Part shown: positions 44,309 through 54,900 of the stretch, one piece after another | Numbering within the stretch: position 1 is the first letter of the stretch | How the letters are laid out: every line of letters starts with the position of its first letter | NCBI RefSeq assembly: GCF_000820185.1 | Contig: NZ_CDCA01000036.1 | Coordinates: forward strand, 372,786-436,785 | Length of the DNA stretch: 64,000 bases | Direction of reading: 5' to 3' | Origin: Aeromonas tecta | GTDB taxonomy: Bacteria > Pseudomonadota > Gammaproteobacteria > Enterobacterales > Aeromonadaceae | Notes under the pieces: generated by a model | The model's database searches: none | Told to the model about the DNA's origin: nothing | What the model saw: the letters and a program-made list of their open reading frames with translations, nothing else | Made by a program: the position numbers and the translations under genes

Positions 44309-46459
44309 ATGAAAGGTACCCCTACCCTGCTGTCACTGGCCGTGGGGCTCGCGCTTGCGTCCCCGTCACTCTATGCCGCCAGCTTCAGCTGCCCGGCCGA
44401 CAGCGCTCTCACCCCCATCCCCGCCATCCAGGGCAGTGGCGACAAGAGCCCTCTGGTGCCGGACGGTCTGTTCGAGAGCGCCCAGAGTGTCTCGGTCAAG
44501 GCTGTGGTCTCCGCCCTCGGCGAGGGCCTGAACAAGGGCTTCTACCTGCAGGATCTGCAGGGGGATGGCAATCCCCAGAGCTCGGACGGCATCTTCGTCT
44601 TCCTGAGTGACAAGAACTTCGCGACCAAGTACCCGGGCATCAAGCCGGGGGCCGAAGTCTGTCTGGAGGCCAAGGTCGAGGAGTATTACAACCATACCCA
44701 GCTCAAGCCCGTCTTCGATAGCGGTACCGCCCGTCTGCAGGTCGTGGCCCAGGGCACAGTGCCTGCGGCTGTGCCGCTGCGGGTGCTGGAGGGGGAAACT
44801 CTGGCCCAGGCGCTGGAGCGCCACGAGGGGATGCGGGTACGGCTCGATGCCGGCAGCGAGCTCAAGATCAGCCGCAACTTCAGCTACGACTACGCCGCCA
44901 GACGCAACAACCTGGTGCTCTCCCACCTGGCACCGCTGGTGAAGCCGACCCAGCTGCACGTGGCCAGCAGCGACCAGGCCAAGGCGCTGGCACAGGCCAA
45001 TGCGGGCAACCGGGTGTTCCTCGAATCCGACATCAAGGCCACCGATGGCAAGCTGCCCTGGCTGCCCGCCTGGGAGCCGGAGCAAGGGTATCTTCGCATC
45101 GGCGATGCACCGGTCAACCTGGAGGCTCTGGTCGGCTACAGCTACAACGAGTACCGGCTGATCGTGCCCAAGGAGCAGGCCATCACGGTCGGCGATCTGC
45201 AGCGCACCGACGAGAATGATCGCCAGAGCGCCCCGGCCCGCACCGCCGGCACGGATCTGCGCATCGGCAGCTTCAACGTGCTCAACTACTTCACCAGCCA
45301 CTCCAGCGTGGGCGGCGCCCTCAACGTGCTGTGCGCCGATCAGGCGGATGCGGACAGCGCCAAGGGCTGTAACCGCGGCGCCAAGAGCCTGGAAGATTTC
45401 CAGCAGCAGCGCACCAAGATAGTCAACGCCATCACCGAGATGGACGCAGACCTGCTCGGCCTGATGGAGATGGAGAACAACGGCTTTGATGATCACTCTG
45501 CCATCAGCGACTTGGTCAAGAGCCTGAATGCCCAGCAGAAAGACGCCAGCCAGCACTATGCCTTCGTCAGCCTGCCCAAGGCCCTGCTCGGTCAGGAGCG
45601 CTTCTTCGGTGGCGACGCCATCATGGTGGCCATGCTCTATCGCCCGGCCAAGCTGACCCCGAGCGGGGACGCCAGCGTGATCCTGCTGCCGGAGCAGCGT
45701 TACACCGTCGGCGGCGTGGCCAAAACTGCCGGTCAGCGCGACTCCCTGGTGCAGAGCTTCACCGTAGCGGGCAGCAAGGATCCCCTGACCCTGGTGGTCA
45801 ACCATCTGAAATCCAAGGGATCGGGCTGCTACGAGAACGGGGACGGCAAGACCGAGCCGGCGGATCTGCAAGGCAAGTGTACCGAGTTCCGGGTCAGCGC
45901 CGCCAAGGTGCTGGGAGAAGCGGTGAACAAGCTGCCGGGCCAGGTGCTGCTGGTGGGGGACTTCAACTCCTACGCCAAGGAAGACCCGATCCGGGTGCTG
46001 ACCGACTATGCACCGGCCAGCAGCGATCGCAAGATCCGCTCCGCCTCCCACACCTTCATCGGTGAGCAGGCGTATGAGCAACTCGGCCAGGAAGTGGGCA
46101 AGAGCTACGGTCTGGTGGACCTGAACGTCAAGTTCAATCAGGCAAAAGCCATCTCCTACAGCTATGAGGCCGAGCTCGGCACCCTGGACTATGCCCTCGC
46201 CAATCCGGCCCTGGCCAAGAAGGTGGTGGCCGTCGCCGACTGGCACATCAACTCCTACGAGAGCAACCTGTTCGAGTACGGCCGCGGCTTCACCGGCGAC
46301 ATGATCAAATCCGATAACCCGTTCAGCGCCTCGGATCACGATCCCATCATCGTCGACCTCAAGCTGCAGGAGCCGAGCAAGGACGGCGGTGGCGGTGCCA
46401 TGGGCGCCCTGCTGCTGGCCCTGTTGCCGCTGGCCTGGCGTCGCCGACACATCTCATAA
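44309..46459 (+). CDS. ExeM/NucH-type extracellular endonuclease with GlyGly-CTERM
   Basis: A 716-residue secreted nuclease. Signal peptide (LLSLAVGLALASPSLYA), an OB-fold/lamin-type region, then an endonuclease/exonuclease/phosphatase domain from about residue 335: IGSFNVLNYF, MEMENNGF, VVNHLKSKGSGC, LVGDFNSYAKEDP and ASDHDPIIVDL. The last 25 residues are a GlyGly-CTERM tag (Gly-rich, helix GALLLALLPLAW, basic RRRH), a signal processed by rhombosortase and tied to type II secretion. AAGGA precedes the ATG at 44309. Confidence 0.93.
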   Translation: MKGTPTLLSLAVGLALASPSLYAASFSCPADSALTPIPAIQGSGDKSPLVPDGLFESAQSVSVKAVVSALGEGLNKGFYLQDLQGDGNPQSSDGIFVFLSDKNFATKYPGIKPGAEVCLEAKVEEYYNHTQLKPVFDSGTARLQVVAQGTVPAAVPLRVLEGETLAQALERHEGMRVRLDAGSELKISRNFSYDYAARRNNLVLSHLAPLVKPTQLHVASSDQAKALAQANAGNRVFLESDIKATDGKLPWLPAWEPEQGYLRIGDAPVNLEALVGYSYNEYRLIVPKEQAITVGDLQRTDENDRQSAPARTAGTDLRIGSFNVLNYFTSHSSVGGALNVLCADQADADSAKGCNRGAKSLEDFQQQRTKIVNAITEMDADLLGLMEMENNGFDDHSAISDLVKSLNAQQKDASQHYAFVSLPKALLGQERFFGGDAIMVAMLYRPAKLTPSGDASVILLPEQRYTVGGVAKTAGQRDSLVQSFTVAGSKDPLTLVVNHLKSKGSGCYENGDGKTEPADLQGKCTEFRVSAAKVLGEAVNKLPGQVLLVGDFNSYAKEDPIRVLTDYAPASSDRKIRSASHTFIGEQAYEQLGQEVGKSYGLVDLNVKFNQAKAISYSYEAELGTLDYALANPALAKKVVAVADWHINSYESNLFEYGRGFTGDMIKSDNPFSASDHDPIIVDLKLQEPSKDGGGGAMGALLLALLPLAWRRRHIS

Positions 46460-46478
46460 TCCGCACTGAATAACGAAA

Positions 46479-46503
46479 AAAGCCCGCGACAGTCGCGGGC
46501 TTT
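46479..46503 (+). terminator. Terminator of the ExeM-type nuclease gene
   Basis: An 11-base perfect stem (AAAGCCCGCGA with its complement) and CAG loop lie 20 bases after the stop; T-rich tail. Confidence 0.9.
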
Positions 46504-46569
46504 CTCATTTTGGCCATTTGATTTGTAAATACAGAGGCGTTGGCCATGAAAAAAACAAATACCTGAGAA

Positions 46570-46601
46570 AACAAAAAGGCCACCGCGATAACGGTGGCCT
46601 T
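46570..46601 (-). terminator. Terminator of the tRNA-Ala array
   Basis: A ten-base stem (46576-46585 with 46592-46601) is followed on the reverse strand by TTTTTGTTTT, eight bases after the last tRNA. Confidence 0.88.
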
Positions 46602-46609
46602 AAAGTATT

Positions 46610-46685
<76 letters not shown>

Positions 46686-46741
46686 AAATTTTACTCTTTA
46701 AACAAGCAGTTCTGGCGTCCGCTTGTCTTACTGCTAAATAG

Positions 46742-46817
<76 letters not shown>

Positions 46818-46875
46818 AAAATCTTTACTCTTTAGACAATCGGTTCTGGCGGCCGGTTGCCTCATTGCGAAATAG

Positions 46876-46951
<76 letters not shown>

Positions 46952-47028
46952 ACAAAGGTCGGCCTGGGTGATACACACCGCACTGCCCTGGGTACTGCAT
47001 TGTCAATTTGGCTTCTTACCACAAGAAG

Positions 47029-47104
<76 letters not shown>

Positions 47105-47132
47105 TTAGATTCCAGATTGTTCGAGGAGAATT

Positions 47133-47208
<76 letters not shown>

Positions 47209-47253
47209 AACTCACCTCGGCGTCACCAAAGTTATCTCAGGCAACGGAGGCGC

Positions 47254-47282
47254 ATATTAGTCATCACCCGCTTTGCTGTCAA
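47254..47282 (-). promoter_or_regulatory. Sigma-70 promoter of the tRNA-Ala array
   Basis: On the reverse strand TTGACA and TAATAT are separated by 17 bases. The following GC-rich discriminator (GCGCC) is typical of stable-RNA promoters under stringent control. Confidence 0.75.
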
Positions 47283-47394
47283 CCCTAAAATACCACCGTC
47301 TGGCGCGTTTAGTCAAAATTCAGGCAGTTCGCTGTTTTTACCACCAACCTCGTCGCTATCTCTCTGTTTTATGTCACAAATCCGCTGATGCCCC

Positions 47395-47425
47395 AAAAAA
47401 GAAGGGCCCCCGTTCGGGAGCCCTT
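47395..47425 (-). terminator. Terminator of gltX
   Basis: An interrupted GC-rich stem (AAGGGC/GCCCTT with an inner CCCG/CGGG) is followed on the reverse strand by TTTTTT. It lies downstream of the duplicated gltX 3' end, so the relic is within the gltX transcript. Confidence 0.82.
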
Positions 47426-47479
47426 TCTGGTCATTCACAGCGGCTTGTTCGGCCGTCTGGGAAGAATGACCTAGCCAGC

Positions 47480-47573
47480 TTACTCGGCGGCCATGCGCGC
47501 TTCGATGTACGCCAGGGCGCGATCGATGCGGGCGAGAACACGCTCCTTGCCCACCAGTGCCATCACGGCGTCG
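47480..47573 (-). pseudogene. Partial duplicate of the gltX 3' end
   Basis: This 94-base block repeats 47605-47698 (last 31 codons of gltX plus stop) in the same orientation with six differences. Five are synonymous within codons and the sixth changes TGA to TAA. It therefore descends from a working gltX allele. It has no start signal and is separated from gltX by about 31 unrelated bases. Confidence 0.9.
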
Positions 47574-47604
47574 GCGATGACAGGGGGGTTGGCCCAGACC
47601 GGTA

Positions 47605-49020
47605 TCACTCGGCGGCCATGCGCGCTTCGATATACGCCAGGGCGCGATCGATACGAGCGAGAACGCGCTCCTTGCCCACCAGCGCCATCACGGCGTCGAT
47701 GGCAGGAGATTGACCGAGGCCGGTCACGGCGACGCGCAGCGGCATGCCAACCTTGCCCATGCCCTGCCCCAGCTCGGCGGCGGTGGCTTCAATCAGCTCG
47801 TGCAACGCTTCCGTGGTCCAGGTCTCCAGGGCGGCCAGCTTGCTCTTGGCCAGGGTCAGGGGCTCTGCGGCCACACCGCGCAGGTGCTTCTTGGCGGCGG
47901 CTTCGTCGAGTGCCTCGTACTCCTCGAACAGGTAGCGGCTCTGAGCGGCCACCTCCACCAGGGTGTTGCAGCGCTCAGCCAGCAGGGTTACCACGTCGGC
48001 CAGAGCCGGGCCATTGCTGGTGTCGATGTTCTGGGCGGCCATGTGCCACTCCAGATACTTGGCCACGTGTACCGGATCCTGAGTGCGCATGTAGTGGTTG
48101 TTCAGCCACAGCAGCTTGTCGGTGTTGAAGGCGGAGGCGGACTTGGAGATGGCATCCAGGCTGAACAGCTTGATCATCTCGTCCAGGCTGAAGATCTCCT
48201 GATCGCCATGGGACCAGCCCAAGCGCACCAGGTAGTTCAGCAGGGCTTCCGGCAGGTAGCCGTCGTCACGGTACTGCATCACGGACACGGCGCCATGGCG
48301 CTTGGAGAGCTTGGCACCGTCGTCACCCAGGATCATGGAGACGTGGGCAAATTCCGGTACAGGCGCGTTGAGGGCCTTGTAGATGTTGATCTGGCGCGGG
48401 GTGTTGTTGATGTGGTCTTCACCACGCACCACGTGGGTGATCTCCATGTCCCAGTCATCTACCACCACGCAGAAGTTGTAGGTGGGGGCACCGTCGGTGC
48501 GGCGGATGATGAGATCGTCGAGCTCGGTGTTGGCGAACTCGATGCGACCACGGACGTGGTCATCAAACACCACCGAGCCTTCGCTCGGGTTGCGGAAGCG
48601 GATCACGTGGGGCGCATCGGCCGGGTGATTGTGGGCCGCATCGCGGCACTTGCCGTCATAGCGCGGCTTCTCACCATTGGCCATCTGGCCTTCGCGCAGC
48701 GCTTCCAACCGCTCCTTGGAGCAGAAGCACTTGTAGGCACGACCATCGCCCAGCATCTCGTCGATGATGCCGTTGTAGCGATCGAAGCGCTTGGTCTGGT
48801 AGTAGGGACCCTCATCCCAGTTCAGCTCCAGCCATTCCATGCCCTCAATGATGGCGTCGATGGCCTCCTGAGTGGAACGTTCCAGATCGGTATCCTCGAT
48901 ACGCAACACGAACTCACCGCCCTGGCTTTTCGCATAGAGCCAGGAGTAGAGCGCGGTACGGGCACCGCCGACATGCAGGAAACCGGTCGGGCTGGGAGCA
49001 AAACGGGTTTTGACTTTCAT
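47605..49020 (-). CDS. gltX: Glutamyl-tRNA synthetase
   Basis: A 471-residue class I aminoacyl-tRNA synthetase that charges tRNA-Glu. The HIGH-type motif is in [14 protein letters not shown] and the KMSKS-type motif is KLSKRHGA. Length equals the family norm, so the gene is whole despite the extra copy of its 3' end downstream. Its C-terminus is [11 protein letters not shown]. It is transcribed toward the tRNA-Ala array but has its own terminator. Confidence 0.97.
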   Translation of the reverse strand: MKVKTRFAPSPTGFLHVGGARTALYSWLYAKSQGGEFVLRIEDTDLERSTQEAIDAIIEGMEWLELNWDEGPYYQTKRFDRYNGIIDEMLGDGRAYKCFCSKERLEALREGQMANGEKPRYDGKCRDAAHNHPADAPHVIRFRNPSEGSVVFDDHVRGRIEFANTELDDLIIRRTDGAPTYNFCVVVDDWDMEITHVVRGEDHINNTPRQINIYKALNAPVPEFAHVSMILGDDGAKLSKRHGAVSVMQYRDDGYLPEALLNYLVRLGWSHGDQEIFSLDEMIKLFSLDAISKSASAFNTDKLLWLNNHYMRTQDPVHVAKYLEWHMAAQNIDTSNGPALADVVTLLAERCNTLVEVAAQSRYLFEEYEALDEAAAKKHLRGVAAEPLTLAKSKLAALETWTTEALHELIEATAAELGQGMGKVGMPLRVAVTGLGQSPAIDAVMALVGKERVLARIDRALAYIEARMAAE

Positions 49021-49269
49021 CTTTAAGCCTTGTGTAGAGGGCCTTGGGCCAATTCGTTAAAAACCGCCGCATTTTAGCACCGAGACACCCGGATGGGAAA
49101 ACCATGGCGCGACCCGGTCAAAAATAGGTCGATTGCAGGTAAAGACCACTATTTATGAGTGGGATCTCAGAAGCTGACCTTTTTTTCCGCTTATCTATGG
49201 GGCATTGCTGGAGAGATCTCCCGCCGTGCCGATAATTCAAACAACTTTCTACCCTACAAGGAACGCACG

Positions 49270-51372
49270 ATGCAGTTTCGTTCTATCCAAAATCGCATCC
49301 TGGTAATGGCTGGGATCGCCATGACCACGGCCCTGGTCATCCTGATCCTGCTCAACCAATACTCGGGCAAGCAGACCCAGACCCTGACCATCAGCTCCAG
49401 CCGCGCCGCCCTGCAGCAAGAGGCCTGGCAAAAAGTGAGCGCCAACGCCCGCGCCGAGGCCGCCACCATCACCCAGCTGCTGCAAAAAGGGCTCTCCTAT
49501 ACCCAGCAGATGGCCAGCATGCTCGCCCTGCAGCAGGCGGGAAAACTGCCGCTGGATCGCCAGCAGGCCACCGACTTGCTCAAGGCCCAGCTCAGCCTTG
49601 AGCCGCAGCTGTATGGCGCCTTCGCGGGGTTCGAGCCCAATGGCTTCGACGGTCAGGACGCCACCTTCGCCGGTCAAACGGCGCTCGGCAGTGACAGCCA
49701 GGGCCGCTTCGTGCCCTACTTCTATCGTGACAAGGACGGCATAGGCACAGACCTGCTGCTCTCCATCGAGAAGAGCGATACCGACGAATTCGGCAACCCG
49801 GCCAACGACTACTACGCCTGCCCGAAACGGGAAGGCCGCTCCTGTCTGGTCGATCCCTTCAAGGTGGACATCAACGGCCAGCAGGTGCTGGTGAGCACCA
49901 TCACCACCCCCATCCTGGTGGATGGTCAGTTCAAAGGAGTCGCCGCACTGGATCTGGCTGTCGATTCCATCAGCCGTCAGGCCCAGTCCCTCAACAGCAA
50001 CATCTATGACGGCAAGGGCGAGACCTTGATCGTCAGCGCCGCCGGCGTCATCACCGGCACCAGCGGCGATGCCAGCCTGCTCGGCAGCCGCGCCGACAAG
50101 CTGCTCGGCGATGGCTGGCAGCAATACCTCAAACCGGAAGTGCAGCGCCAGGAGCTCACCGATGCGTTTCGCATCTCGGTGCCCATCATGGTGCCGGGCA
50201 TGAGCCGCAACTGGGCCATCATCGTCACCCTGCCCTACAAGGTGGTGCTGGCGGGGGCCGATCAGCTGGAAGCCCAGCTGGCCGACATGAACCGCGCCGC
50301 CATGACCCAGCAACTGATCGGCGCCCTGCTGGTGCTGGTGCTGGCGCTCGCCACCATGCTGGTGATCGCCCGCAGCATCACCGGCCCCATCCGTCAGATG
50401 GTCAGCCTGGTGGATGACATCGCCGATGGCGAGGGAGATCTCACCAAGCGCCTCAATACCCAGTCCAAAGACGAGCTGGGAGCGCTGGCCCGCGGCATCA
50501 ACCGCTTCATCGACAAGTTGCAGCTGCTGCTTGGCGACGTGCAGAAGACCGCAAGCGAAGTACACCGCCACGCCGGGGATACCGACCGCATCGCGGTGCA
50601 GACCGACACCAACTTGCAGCATCACCAGGCGGAGATGGAGCAGATGCTGACCGCGGTGCAGGAGATGTCCTATGTCAGCCAGGAGGTCGCCACCCATGCC
50701 AACAACACCGCCGACTCGGCCAAGCAGGCCCAGAGCGCGGCGGATCAGGGCAAGGTGCGCTTCCAGCAGGTGATCCAGTCGATGCACAAGGTCGCCGCCG
50801 AATCGGGCAAGGGCGCCGAGGTGGTCGAGGGGCTGGCCCACGACAGCGAGCAGATCACCAGTATCCTCACCGTTATCCAGGGCATTGCCGATCAGACCAA
50901 CCTGCTGGCGCTCAACGCCGCCATCGAGGCGGCCCGGGCCGGCGAGCAGGGCCGTGGCTTCGCGGTGGTGGCGGACGAGGTGCGCAAGCTGGCGGGCAAC
51001 ACCCAGCAGGCGGTGCAAAATACCCAGGAGCTGATCGAGAAGATCCGCCACAGCTCGGCCAATGCGGTCAACGCCATCCAGCAGAGCCAGCAGCTGACCC
51101 ACCAGGCTGTGGGGGAAGCCGACTTGGCGGAAGCGGCGCTCGACAGCATCTACCAGGCCATCGCCACCATCAACGACATGACCTACCAGATCGCCTCCGC
51201 CGCCGAGGAGCAGAGTTCGGTTTCCGAGACCGTCTCCGGCAATCTGTCAAAAACCAACGCACTGGCCAACGACATCGCCCAGGATGCGACACAAACGGCC
51301 AAAGCCAGCCAGGCCTTGCGCCAGGCGGCCGAGCGTTTACAGCAACTGCTGGGTCAATTTCGTCTTAGCTGA
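49270..51372 (+). CDS. Methyl-accepting chemotaxis protein with dCache sensor
   Basis: A 700-residue chemoreceptor. TM1 about 10-30 (RILVMAGIAMTTALVILILL), a periplasmic double-Cache ligand domain about 35-335, TM2 about 345-365 (LIGALLVLVLALATMLVIA), a HAMP domain, and the cytoplasmic signalling hairpin with the nearly invariant tip NLLALNAAIEAARAGEQGRG. Methylation helices flank the tip. The ligand is unknown. The ATG at 49270 follows AAGGAACG; the frame extends upstream without a signal anchor. It stands alone without che genes. Confidence 0.94.
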   Translation: MQFRSIQNRILVMAGIAMTTALVILILLNQYSGKQTQTLTISSSRAALQQEAWQKVSANARAEAATITQLLQKGLSYTQQMASMLALQQAGKLPLDRQQATDLLKAQLSLEPQLYGAFAGFEPNGFDGQDATFAGQTALGSDSQGRFVPYFYRDKDGIGTDLLLSIEKSDTDEFGNPANDYYACPKREGRSCLVDPFKVDINGQQVLVSTITTPILVDGQFKGVAALDLAVDSISRQAQSLNSNIYDGKGETLIVSAAGVITGTSGDASLLGSRADKLLGDGWQQYLKPEVQRQELTDAFRISVPIMVPGMSRNWAIIVTLPYKVVLAGADQLEAQLADMNRAAMTQQLIGALLVLVLALATMLVIARSITGPIRQMVSLVDDIADGEGDLTKRLNTQSKDELGALARGINRFIDKLQLLLGDVQKTASEVHRHAGDTDRIAVQTDTNLQHHQAEMEQMLTAVQEMSYVSQEVATHANNTADSAKQAQSAADQGKVRFQQVIQSMHKVAAESGKGAEVVEGLAHDSEQITSILTVIQGIADQTNLLALNAAIEAARAGEQGRGFAVVADEVRKLAGNTQQAVQNTQELIEKIRHSSANAVNAIQQSQQLTHQAVGEADLAEAALDSIYQAIATINDMTYQIASAAEEQSSVSETVSGNLSKTNALANDIAQDATQTAKASQALRQAAERLQQLLGQFRLS

Positions 51373-51471
51373 TAATTTTCCTCCTCTGGACTCTCCCCCT
51401 CGGGGGCGAGTCCGTTTACCATAGGCGGCATATTTGCCTGATGGCAGGCAATGTAGTGAGAGGTAAATGCC

Positions 51472-52146
51472 GTGCCCACCCCGGACCGTCGCCCCCGTGG
51501 CCATAACAGACGTGCCCAGTTGCGTCGCCAAGACGAATCACAAGGATCCCTGCTCCAGCGTATCAGTGCCGCGACCCTGCCCCTGCGTCAGCGTCTCGGC
51601 CAGGGCATGAGCGGCCTTGGCCAACGCAACAAGAAGGAAGCCAAGACAGGTTCATTCAAGCTGGCGAGCCCGCTGCCGCGTAAAAACACCATAGGTCTGC
51701 TGATACTGGTGCCCATCTGGCTGCTGCTGCTCATCTGGGAGCCAGCGCCCTCGGCCCCCGGCGTGGCGCCTTCCGGTTCGCTCGCGGTGCCGCTGGCCGT
51801 GCCGAGTCAGGCGCTGACCGTTGGCAGTGCTGCCACGGGTGGCGCGGTGCAAGCCGCCAAGCCGGTCGAGGAGGAGAAGGTAGACGGCAGCTGGTTGCAA
51901 CACGATGTGCAAGCCGGTGAGACCCTCTACTCCATCTTCCGCAAGTTTGAGTTGCCAGGGGCTGAGCTGAGCCGCCTGATCGCCATCGAGGGGCCGGACA
52001 GGCCGCTGACCCGGCTGCAGTCAGGCAAGTCGGTGTTCATCCTGGTGGATAGCAGTCGCCGCATTCAGCGGGTCGAGATCCGCTCCTTCGGTCAGGCAAA
52101 CTACCGCTATGACCGGCAAGGTGAAGGTTTCGCCCTCAAGGAGTGA
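51472..52146 (+). CDS. OapA/LysM-like domain membrane protein (YtfB-like)
   Basis: A 224-residue protein: basic N-terminal cytoplasmic part, one membrane helix about 73-92 (TIGLLILVPIWLLLLIW), a Pro/Ala linker, then an OapA-type LysM-like domain (HDVQAGETLYSIFRKFELPG) expected to bind peptidoglycan in the periplasm. E. coli YtfB has the same layout and localises to the division septum. The start is GTG at 51472 with GAGAGG upstream. A terminator follows. Confidence 0.82.
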   Translation: MPTPDRRPRGHNRRAQLRRQDESQGSLLQRISAATLPLRQRLGQGMSGLGQRNKKEAKTGSFKLASPLPRKNTIGLLILVPIWLLLLIWEPAPSAPGVAPSGSLAVPLAVPSQALTVGSAATGGAVQAAKPVEEEKVDGSWLQHDVQAGETLYSIFRKFELPGAELSRLIAIEGPDRPLTRLQSGKSVFILVDSSRRIQRVEIRSFGQANYRYDRQGEGFALKE

Positions 52147-52170
52147 GGCCACGAGACAAATGAAGAAAAC

Positions 52171-52193
52171 GGGAGGCCAATGGCCTCCCATTT
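52171..52193 (+). terminator. Terminator of the OapA-domain gene
   Basis: An eight-base stem GGGAGGCC/GGCCTCCC with AAT loop is followed by ATTT. Confidence 0.75.
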
Positions 52194-52267
52194 GCTATTT
52201 GGGCCCCTGAAACAGGCTACCGAGATCGCAATATTCATAGCTTGCTCAAAAAATGAAAAGTGCCAAA

Positions 52268-52295
52268 TTGACAAGGGATCGGCCTTACGTACAAT
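52268..52295 (+). promoter_or_regulatory. Sigma-70 promoter of the cold-shock gene
   Basis: TTGACA and TACAAT lie 16 bases apart. The predicted transcript begins about 135 bases before the start codon, the long leader typical of cspA-family genes. Confidence 0.75.
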
Positions 52296-52436
52296 CGAGT
52301 GTGCTTTCGACAGGGATTGTACTGCATGCTACTGGGACAAGTTGACGTGGTCAGTCATGGCTCAGCCCCTGCTTTCTTAAGCAAATGCTGCCCAACAAGG
52401 CGTTAGTTTCATTTTGTTATAGATAGGACTTACCAC

Positions 52437-52646
52437 ATGTCTGACATTCGCACCGGCCAAGTAAAATGGTTCAACGAAACCAAGGGTTTTGGCTTCATCG
52501 AGCAATCCCAGGGACCGGACGTATTCGTTCACTTCTCCTCCATCCAGAGCACCGGTTTCAAGACCCTGGCTGAAGGTCAAAAAGTCCAGTTCACCGTGAC
52601 CCAGGGCCAGAAAGGTCCCCAGGCCGAGAACGTGACCCTGCTCTAA
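52437..52646 (+). CDS. Cold-shock protein, CspA family
   Basis: A 69-residue single cold-shock domain. RNP1 KGFGFIEQ and RNP2 VFVHFSSI are intact, as is the N-terminal [13 protein letters not shown]. It binds single-stranded RNA/DNA as a chaperone. AGGA precedes the ATG. A strong promoter, long leader and terminator make it a one-gene unit. Confidence 0.95.
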   Translation: MSDIRTGQVKWFNETKGFGFIEQSQGPDVFVHFSSIQSTGFKTLAEGQKVQFTVTQGQKGPQAENVTLL

Positions 52647-52664
52647 GTCACGTCAGTGAACCAG

Positions 52665-52693
52665 TAGGAGGAGATTGCTCCTCCTATTTTTTT
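52665..52693 (+). terminator. Terminator of the cold-shock gene
   Basis: A nine-base perfect stem TAGGAGGAG/CTCCTCCTA with ATTG loop is followed by TTTTTTT. Confidence 0.93.
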
Positions 52694-53220
52694 GCCTGCC
52701 ATTCCCCTGCCCCGCTCGCTCCCTGCTTGCCCTTTGCTTCCCGCTACGCTCACCACGGCGGATCCGCTCGTCCCACCGGCCCTTATGCGCCCAGACATGC
52801 CCATTTCGCCAACGACCAGGCGAACCGTGGCAGCATAACCATCCAATAATTGTTTATCTTTCAAACAAATTGACATGTTAAATTTTAAAAGCAGGAATAA
52901 ATCACTGCCTGTTTTGCGGCGTGAATGGCAAAAATAATGGGAAATATAAGATGTCGGCGACGAGATTCACAATCTGTCAGCTGACATTGCTCACAGGTGC
53001 GAGACATGCCCAACCCAGGCCGCGAGTTTGGAGGGGATTTGAGGGAGATCAGGAATACGACAACAGGATCTGGATGCGACGAAGCGCGAGGAGCACAGGA
53101 AATACGATGCGAAAGGCCATCCGGCTCAAGCAAGCGTGGATCAAGCATGACCAACGGCGGTTGGTTTCAATTTCGTTCTGGGATGCACTAAATGAGGAAG
53201 GGGGTACTACGAAGAGAGAT
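52694..53220. other. Gene-poor stretch before the tRNA-Gly array
   Basis: I find no supported gene. An open frame on the forward strand from 52921 runs through the antisense of the decayed tRNA and is rejected. A possible weak hairpin (GCAGG/CCTG around 52892-52912) might end tRNA transcription. Confidence 0.5.
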
Positions 53221-53290
53221 TGGAGCGGAAAACGAGACTCGAACTCGCAGCCCAGCCTTGGCAAGCGCGGATAATGCTCTACCAACTGGA
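53221..53290 (-). pseudogene. Decayed tRNA-Gly relic
   Basis: The first 25 or so bases and the segment GCTCTACCAACTG match the functional tRNA-Gly genes, but the anticodon-arm region is scrambled and the acceptor 5' side is lost. The flank AAGAGAGATTGGAGCGG is shared with copy 1, showing that a whole unit was duplicated and then decayed. Confidence 0.8.
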
Positions 53291-53379
53291 TGTAGCAGTG
53301 GATGTGGCTGTGATTGTGCTGAGAAAGTGGATTCGTGAACTTGAAGGAGAGATTGAATTCGAAGGATTCGAAGAGAGAT

Positions 53380-53455
<76 letters not shown>

Positions 53456-53479
53456 AACAGGATGTCGTCTGCACATGAT

Positions 53480-53555
<76 letters not shown>

Positions 53556-53594
53556 ATCGGAATATCATCTGCAGCACTTCTAGTAAGACAAATT

Positions 53595-53670
<76 letters not shown>

Positions 53671-53694
53671 AACAGGATGTCTTCTGCATATGAT

Positions 53695-53770
<76 letters not shown>

Positions 53771-53803
53771 ATCGGAATATCATCTGCAGTACTTCATAAA
53801 ATT

Positions 53804-53879
<76 letters not shown>

Positions 53880-53910
53880 AACATAGATGTCTTGAGGCTG
53901 TGCTGATGAT

Positions 53911-53986
<76 letters not shown>

Positions 53987-54010
53987 ATCGGAACATCATC
54001 AGCAAACTTT

Positions 54011-54086
<76 letters not shown>

Positions 54087-54144
54087 AACTACCTTAAAAC
54101 GGCCGTACAGCATTTGGTTGCTTGCGCTACTGTACGGGAGCCGA

Positions 54145-54172
54145 ATTATAAGAGCAGTCATTCCAATTGCAA
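54145..54172 (-). promoter_or_regulatory. Sigma-70 promoter of the tRNA-Gly array
   Basis: On the reverse strand TTGCAA and a perfect TATAAT are 16 bases apart, followed by a GC-rich discriminator (TCGGCTCCCG) characteristic of stable-RNA promoters. Confidence 0.78.
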
Positions 54173-54263
54173 GGGCTTTTTTGTCACTGTGCGGCCGTTC
54201 GCTCAAAAGCTGTCCGAACTGCCGATTTTAGCAACCGGCGGATGCCAAGCCCTTGCCGGCAAC

Positions 54264-54809
54264 TCAGATTTTGAAGACGTGAGCGCGGTAGAACTGCAGT
54301 TCGGCGATGGATTCGCGGATGTCGTCGAGGGCCTGGTGGGAACCACTTTTCTTGAATTGATCCAGCAATTCCGGCTGCCAGCGACGGACCAGCTCCTTGA
54401 TGGTGCTGACGTCGACGTTGCGATAGTGGAAGAAGGCTTCCAGCTCTGCCATGTGCTTGACCATGAAGCGGCGATCCTGGCCGATGCTGTTGCCACACAG
54501 CGGGCTGGTGCGCTCCGGAACCCACTGGCGGATGAAGTCCAGCGTCTCGGCGATGGCCTTGGCCTCGTCGTATTTACTCGCCTTGACCCGCGCCACCAGA
54601 CCGCTGTTGGTATGGGTGTTGACGTTCCAGTCATCCATCTTGGCGAGCTCTGCATCGCTCTGGTGAATGGCGATGACCGGCCCCTGGGCCAGCACATTCA
54701 GATCCTTGTCGGTGACGATGGTGGCGATCTCCAGTACCACGTTCTGCTCGGGGTCCAGGCCCGTCATCTCCATGTCGATCCATACCAGGTTCTGCGCGCT
54801 GACTGTCAT
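54264..54809 (-). CDS. orn: Oligoribonuclease
   Basis: A 181-residue DEDDh 3'-5' exonuclease that degrades di- to pentanucleotides, including pGpG from c-di-GMP breakdown. The first acidic pair Asp12/Glu14 is in [11 protein letters not shown], and the later [11 protein letters not shown] supplies the catalytic His and Asp. The ATG at 54809 gives the normal length; an upstream frame of 16 codons does not align. It is divergent from rsgA, as in E. coli. Confidence 0.96.
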   Translation of the reverse strand: MTVSAQNLVWIDMEMTGLDPEQNVVLEIATIVTDKDLNVLAQGPVIAIHQSDAELAKMDDWNVNTHTNSGLVARVKASKYDEAKAIAETLDFIRQWVPERTSPLCGNSIGQDRRFMVKHMAELEAFFHYRNVDVSTIKELVRRWQPELLDQFKKSGSHQALDDIRESIAELQFYRAHVFKI

Positions 54810-54900
54810 GATTACTCTCTCTATTGGGAGGAATGGCGGAATTTTGCCAATTTGCATGTATCATACTGGCTTTGAATCTGTTCATAAACTGGCAAACCCC

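Noticed and set aside
44366..46450. Long open frame antisense to the ExeM-type nuclease
   Set aside because: Same shadow effect; the forward frame has signal peptide, catalytic motifs, ribosome site and terminator.
52921..53274. 117-codon open frame on the forward strand before the tRNA-Gly array
   Set aside because: It runs into the antisense of a decayed tRNA, has no good ribosome site and shows no family features.
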